This document shows, piece by piece, positions 60,912 to 64,000 of a stretch of DNA of 64,000 nucleotides. The stretch spans positions 38,576 to 102,575 of the forward strand of contig SVFO01000014.1 of NCBI GenBank assembly GCA_015056795.1, in the 5' to 3' direction. A program made the translations under genes and the position numbers. This DNA comes from Lachnospiraceae bacterium. GTDB taxonomy: Bacteria > Bacillota > Clostridia > Lachnospirales > Lachnospiraceae. Each line of letters starts with the position of its first letter. Within the stretch, counting starts at the first letter, position 1. The notes beneath the pieces were generated by a model. The model did no database searches. It was not told the DNA's origin and saw nothing but the letters and a program-made list of their open reading frames with translations.

Positions 60912-61610
60912 CTATCTTTTGGACCGAAGGCACGCCCTCGCCAGATTGCGGTAGGGCTTACTGATTGAAAGAATCGTTCCGTCCGTTAGCCGCACCATTT
61001 CAGAGGTAAATTGCATCACATGTTCCCTGTTGATGACAAAGGAACGATGGATGGAAAGAAATCTCCTTGGCAGCTTCTCCTTTACTTCCTTAAGCAAGCC
61101 ATTGAACTCATATTCCTGTTGCCTCGTTTTTACGCGAATGCGTCGCACGTCGCTGCACAGATATAGAATGTCATCTACGGGAATGGAATAATAATTCTTC
61201 CCGAACCGAAACTTGAAATACTCTTGCTCGCGATGGAAGGATGAAACCGCTCGCTCCATCACTGTCTCCGTATCCTTTATACTAAATCCATTCGTCAACG
61301 CGTCAAAGGGCATTGTTTGAATTAACTCTTTAGAAAAAGAATCTGCATTGGAAACATAAATCAGCCGCATCTGAATCTCTCGCAATTCATCCCTGATTCT
61401 CTTTGCCGATTCCAATTCCAGCATTCCTTCACTCTGTATTCCCAAAAACAGTACCTCCAGCTCCTTACCCGCCAGAAGTGCATCCATCATCTCATCTATC
61501 GTCTCCCATATGGTAATCTCACATCGCAGGTTTTCTCGCTTGAAATATCTCCGAACTCCTTCCTCCAAAATATTTCTTGCGCTTACGTCACAAATCCCAA
61601 TGCGAAACAT
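60912..61610 (-). CDS. LytTR regulator with degenerate receiver domain
   Basis: 232 residues. The C-terminal LytTR DNA-binding domain is complete (about 130-230: YSIPVDDILYLCSDVRRIRVKTRQQEYEFNGLLKEVKEKLPRRFLSIHRSFVINREHV). The N-terminal part has the length and rhythm of a CheY-like receiver, but the phosphorylation Asp is replaced (LEVLFLGIQ, Gly57), the acidic pair is only D8, and the Lys of the switch is Asn (FDALTNGFS). No kinase gene is adjacent. It probably works without phosphorylation. Close to the gene lie a hairpin and a palindrome (61661-61694, 61744-61766). Confidence 0.85.
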   Translation of the reverse strand: MFRIGICDVSARNILEEGVRRYFKRENLRCEITIWETIDEMMDALLAGKELEVLFLGIQSEGMLELESAKRIRDELREIQMRLIYVSNADSFSKELIQTMPFDALTNGFSIKDTETVMERAVSSFHREQEYFKFRFGKNYYSIPVDDILYLCSDVRRIRVKTRQQEYEFNGLLKEVKEKLPRRFLSIHRSFVINREHVMQFTSEMVRLTDGTILSISKPYRNLARACLRSKR

Positions 61611-61932
61611 TTTCTAGTCCCCAGTCATTATGTCAAAGATTTCCATACACGCGAGTCCTCCTGAATGGTTCGCTTTTCTTGCGAACTCATTCAGTAAGAA
61701 CAAAGCACGTAGACCTTTCACGGTCGATGGATGAGATGTATGTTATGTTATGCTTGCCATAACATACGATTGTAAAATATATCATCAACATCATAAGTTG
61801 TCAATAGGAAATCACAAAAAATATGAATTGTTGTGGAAACTATACGCTTTTTCGTGGTTTCCTTTCTTTTTGTCAACTTATTATCGACAATTTTCGACAA
61901 ATTACGGCAATTCAATATGTTTATGGCAATCT
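61611..61932. other. Intergenic region with two inverted repeats
   Basis: No gene. It holds a hairpin CTGAATGGTTCGC / GCGAACTCATTCAG (61661-61673, 61681-61694) and a palindrome TATGTTATG-N5-CATAACATA (61744-61766). The latter could be an operator for the LytTR gene, whose domain usually binds direct, not inverted, repeats. Confidence 0.5.
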
Positions 61933-62148
61933 CTATTCTGCGTAATGATATTTGCACGCATATATAATCAGATTGTTGTTACTGTCCATGTTATATACCA
62001 ATCTATGTTCAACCGTAATGCGTCTACTGTATGCCTTTCGGTATTTCAAGGGTTCTGGCTTTCCGATACCTATGAAAAGTCCATTACGATCAATGTCCTT
62101 TATTAGCTCATTGATTCGTTTAACCATCTTTTTATCTTCCCTCTGCCA
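61933..62148 (-). pseudogene. yoeB: YoeB-family toxin fragment (N-terminus missing)
   Basis: The frame encodes the last three quarters of a YoeB RNA-cleaving toxin: WQREDKKMVKRINELIKDI, GKPEPLK with the catalytic Glu, SRRITVEHRLVY with the Arg and CKYHYAE with the His. About 20 first residues are missing. The frame has a stop (TAG) twelve bases before the Trp codon. An ATG at 62127 could give a 64-residue product without the first strand and most of helix 1, which is unlikely to be active. The sequence merges with the end of the antitoxin gene, as after a deletion. Confidence 0.75.
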
Positions 62149-62338
62149 TCGATTTATCTAGCATTGCAAGATAATCAGCATTTCTTTTGGCCTTCATCAA
62201 CTCATTGTACTCAGCTTCAGATAGCATAACAACATTTTCATTTTTAGGTCTTGAAATAATTAATGTCTCACCATGAAAAACCCTATCGCATAAACTCTTA
62301 AAATTATCTCTTACATCCATGCTCTTTACAGCCAACAT
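62132..62338 (-). CDS. yefM: YefM/Phd-family antitoxin, shortened
   Basis: 68 residues from the ATG at 62338 (GGAGGGG upstream). The DNA-binding N-terminal domain is complete (MLAVKSMDVRDNFKSLCDRVFHGETLIISRPKNENVVMLSEAEYNELM). The C-terminus, which wraps around the toxin, stops early at NADYLAMLDKSMAEGR, where full-length relatives go on for about 15-20 residues. The stop overlaps the start of the toxin remnant. It may still repress or be a fossil. Confidence 0.8.
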   Translation of the reverse strand: MLAVKSMDVRDNFKSLCDRVFHGETLIISRPKNENVVMLSEAEYNELMKAKRNADYLAMLDKSMAEGR

Positions 62339-62649
62339 AACTATCCCCTCCAATCTTTACGATATTTCACACTATTTTATACACTATTTTTCGTACGTTT
62401 TGTAATTTTATTATATGACATTATCATTTCCATTGTCAATGCTTTTTACGCATTTATTTCTGTTAACCAAAGCAACACTCCTAGATAATCTATCAACATG
62501 ATCCCATTTATAATTAAGAAACTACATTAAGTATCTAATCATGGTTTAATAATTTTTACTAACGTCCACATCATTCCCGTAAAAAAGCGGGCGTGCCATA
62601 CAGCACACCCGCCTTTCGTATTACCTTTTTCATCGTTGAATGGGCATGC
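62339..62649. other. AT-rich intergenic region
   Basis: No gene seen. It is AT-rich, with poly-T and TTGACA-like stretches upstream of the antitoxin and, at 62583-62617, the terminator of the next unit. Confidence 0.6.
62583..62617 (-). terminator. Terminator after the small secreted protein gene
   Basis: GCGGGCGTG / CACACCCGC-type stem; on the minus strand it is followed by a T6 run. Confidence 0.75.
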
Positions 62650-62895
62650 TTAAGCAGGATCCACATCAATCCAATCAGTTACCCAATACTGATAAGTAAG
62701 TGACCAAAGTCGTCTCTGTCTCCTACCATTGTATGTACGGTATATCCATATAAATTCTTCTTCTCTAGTATTTTCTTCCTGGATTTCTACTTTCCCCTTA
62801 TCTGGAGAGGATTCTTCCGCCAAGACAGGCATTCCCAATAACATAGTTGCCGTTAATGTACCTAAAATCAGCTTCAAAATTTTCTTACGAATCAT
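62650..62895 (-). CDS. Small secreted protein downstream of M56 sensor
   Basis: 81 residues from the ATG at 62895 with AAGGGAGAG upstream. A signal peptide (MIRKKILKLILGTLTATMLLGMPVLA) is followed by an acidic linker and a mature part with many aromatic and basic residues (WIYRTYNGRRQRRLWSLTYQYWVTDWIDVDPA). No Cys and no known family. Its ATG lies one base after the stop of the M56 gene, so both are translated together. It could be a secreted peptide sensed or cut by the M56 protein, but that is inference. Confidence 0.6.
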   Translation of the reverse strand: MIRKKILKLILGTLTATMLLGMPVLAEESSPDKGKVEIQEENTREEEFIWIYRTYNGRRQRRLWSLTYQYWVTDWIDVDPA

Positions 62896-62896
62896 T

Positions 62897-64000
62897 TTAA
62901 TCTCTCCCTTCTGAAATCTTTTCAAACACGGGAAGATCGCTGTAGAGAGGGTTACTACTGATATCTTGTTCGCTGATAATTTCCTTTCCCACCATATCGG
63001 AAACATATAAATATGAGCCATCTGTTATTTTTATCAAAAAATCACTATATTCTGAAGACTTGTCACCATCATATCCAAAGTCAAAGTGATTTTCCTCAAG
63101 ATCATTTGGCAATCCCGCAGGCTGTAAAACAAACGAATATGACAAACAAAATAATACAACACTAATTAATGCTAGAAATCCAGTTACTAAGCTTGATTGT
63201 TTCGGAACAGGTTTTAGAATTTCCAAAAATCTGCGTCTCAAGAATTTGCCAGTATGGCTAACTGCATAGCCCATGCCAAGATCCAAAGTTTTCTTCTTAT
63301 TTGGTTCGATCGTCAACACATGCTTAATTGCCTCAAAATAAGCGAGTTGTTCCTCATCACTCATTCCTTTGCAAACACGATCATCGCATTCAAGTTCCAG
63401 CATCTCCACTACGCTTCGCTTCAAATAGTACACGACTGGATTCCACCAAAAAATGCATTGTAAGACATCCAATGCCCGTTTCTTTCCAATGTCTCCTCGC
63501 AGGTAATGCGTTACTTCGTGACGAATCACACCATACTGTTCCATGTCAGAGAATGCGAGTATCTCCTTGGGAATTAGCACAATAGGATGAAAGACTCCAA
63601 CGGAAACAGGAGTTAAAAACTCTTCCGTTATCGCGATTCTTACATTCCCTTGATATCCAAGGCTACGCACTGCTTTTTCAAAGCTTTCATGCAAATGCTC
63701 GAATTCCTCAATAGGAACAGCGCTTTGAATAATCTTTCTCAAATCATACATTCGCTTGAAATATGCCACCAGCAAAACCAAGATACCGCCTAACCAGATA
63801 ATACCCAATATTCCTGCCACCGTAATTCCTAGAAATACTTTACGATATGCAAGCATTTGTAGTGACGGGTAAAACTTCCACATACGAATTTCTCTGGCAA
63901 TTCTAAATTCAAATGGAAATGCTAGTCTAACAAATCCAAGAACGAAAATCATTAAGAGCAAGCCCCACCTTACTCTTTTGGCATGTGCCACCAGAAAGCT
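62897..64000 (-). CDS. M56/BlaR1-type membrane peptidase, C-terminal part (cut by window edge)
   Basis: At least 367 residues, open beyond the right edge. Membrane helices and the zinc protease motif VIRHEVTHYLRGD (HExxH) identify the M56 family of BlaR1/MecR1. A last membrane helix (FLALISVVLFCLSYSFVLQPAG) precedes a short C-terminal external domain of about 75 residues with no penicillin-binding fold. In relatives such proteins pair with a BlaI-type repressor, which would lie outside the window. The small secreted protein follows directly. Confidence 0.88.
   Translation of the reverse strand, partial: SFLVAHAKRVRWGLLLMIFVLGFVRLAFPFEFRIAREIRMWKFYPSLQMLAYRKVFLGITVAGILGIIWLGGILVLLVAYFKRMYDLRKIIQSAVPIEEFEHLHESFEKAVRSLGYQGNVRIAITEEFLTPVSVGVFHPIVLIPKEILAFSDMEQYGVIRHEVTHYLRGDIGKKRALDVLQCIFWWNPVVYYLKRSVVEMLELECDDRVCKGMSDEEQLAYFEAIKHVLTIEPNKKKTLDLGMGYAVSHTGKFLRRRFLEILKPVPKQSSLVTGFLALISVVLFCLSYSFVLQPAGLPNDLEENHFDFGYDGDKSSEYSDFLIKITDGSYLYVSDMVGKEIISEQDISSNPLYSDLPVFEKISEGRD

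Overview
The window is a stretch of chromosome from a low-to-mid GC, Gram-positive, anaerobic gut or rumen-type bacterium. The best match is the family Lachnospiraceae (class Clostridia). The pointers are a ptb-buk butyrate pathway, an AICAR formyltransferase split from a separate archaeal-type IMP cyclohydrolase (PurO), DUF6062 and DUF975-type proteins, PPK2-type polyphosphate kinase, and several glycoside hydrolases, including a large GH10 xylanase. Genus cannot be fixed from the sequence alone.

Layout. 1-3.7 kb is accessory: the tail of an AraC regulator, a DUF4143 AAA-type ATPase behind a well-formed promoter/operator, and a pectinacetylesterase-like hydrolase whose divergent TetR regulator survives only as a C-terminal fragment. 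3.7-18 kb is mostly core: rpsI-rplM, a zinc-ribbon/LRR membrane protein, a CapA-like lipoprotein, tex, two membrane proteins, prfB (without the usual programmed frameshift), secA and a HerA-like ATPase. 18-23.8 kb holds buk and ptb (separated by a 192-bp inverted-repeat element), then a HAD phosphatase, a two-domain PPK2 and small membrane proteins. 24-30 kb is a TetR / HdeD-like / MMPL / hexapeptide-repeat ORF / LxxG heptad-repeat secreted protein cluster. 30-38 kb is a carbohydrate region: an LplABC-type ABC importer, an AraC regulator, a GH31 glucosidase and a two-component system. 41-48 kb carries a duplicated Cys/His DUF6062 protein with an esterase, a TetR regulator, an acidic coiled-coil protein, glnS and a GH13 enzyme. 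48-51.2 kb is a purine module: purO and purH (transformylase only) behind a ZTP riboswitch with its own promoter and terminator. 51.2-61.6 kb runs in one direction: a membrane-anchored GH10 xylanase, two tandem MutS-like ATPases, a PocR-GAF-GGDEF-EAL protein and a LytTR regulator with a degenerate receiver. 61.9-64 kb has a yefM-yoeB pair in which a deletion seems to have removed the end of the antitoxin and the start of the toxin, then a small secreted protein and the C-terminal part of an M56/BlaR1 sensor running off the window.

How the genes work together: extracellular xylan attack (GH10), oligosaccharide import (LplABC type), intracellular hydrolysis (GH31, GH13, esterase) and energy conservation through butyryl-CoA to butyrate (Ptb/Buk) fit one saccharolytic lifestyle. 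The regulatory layer is visible in the DNA: many well-spaced sigma-A-type promoters, operator palindromes, an OmpR-type direct repeat and a riboswitch.

The least expected signals are non-coding: at least four families of dispersed repeats. One is a roughly 48-bp leader element found three times, always immediately 5' of a ribosome-binding site and in the same orientation relative to the gene. I see no CRISPR array, rRNA, complete tRNA or intact insertion sequence.
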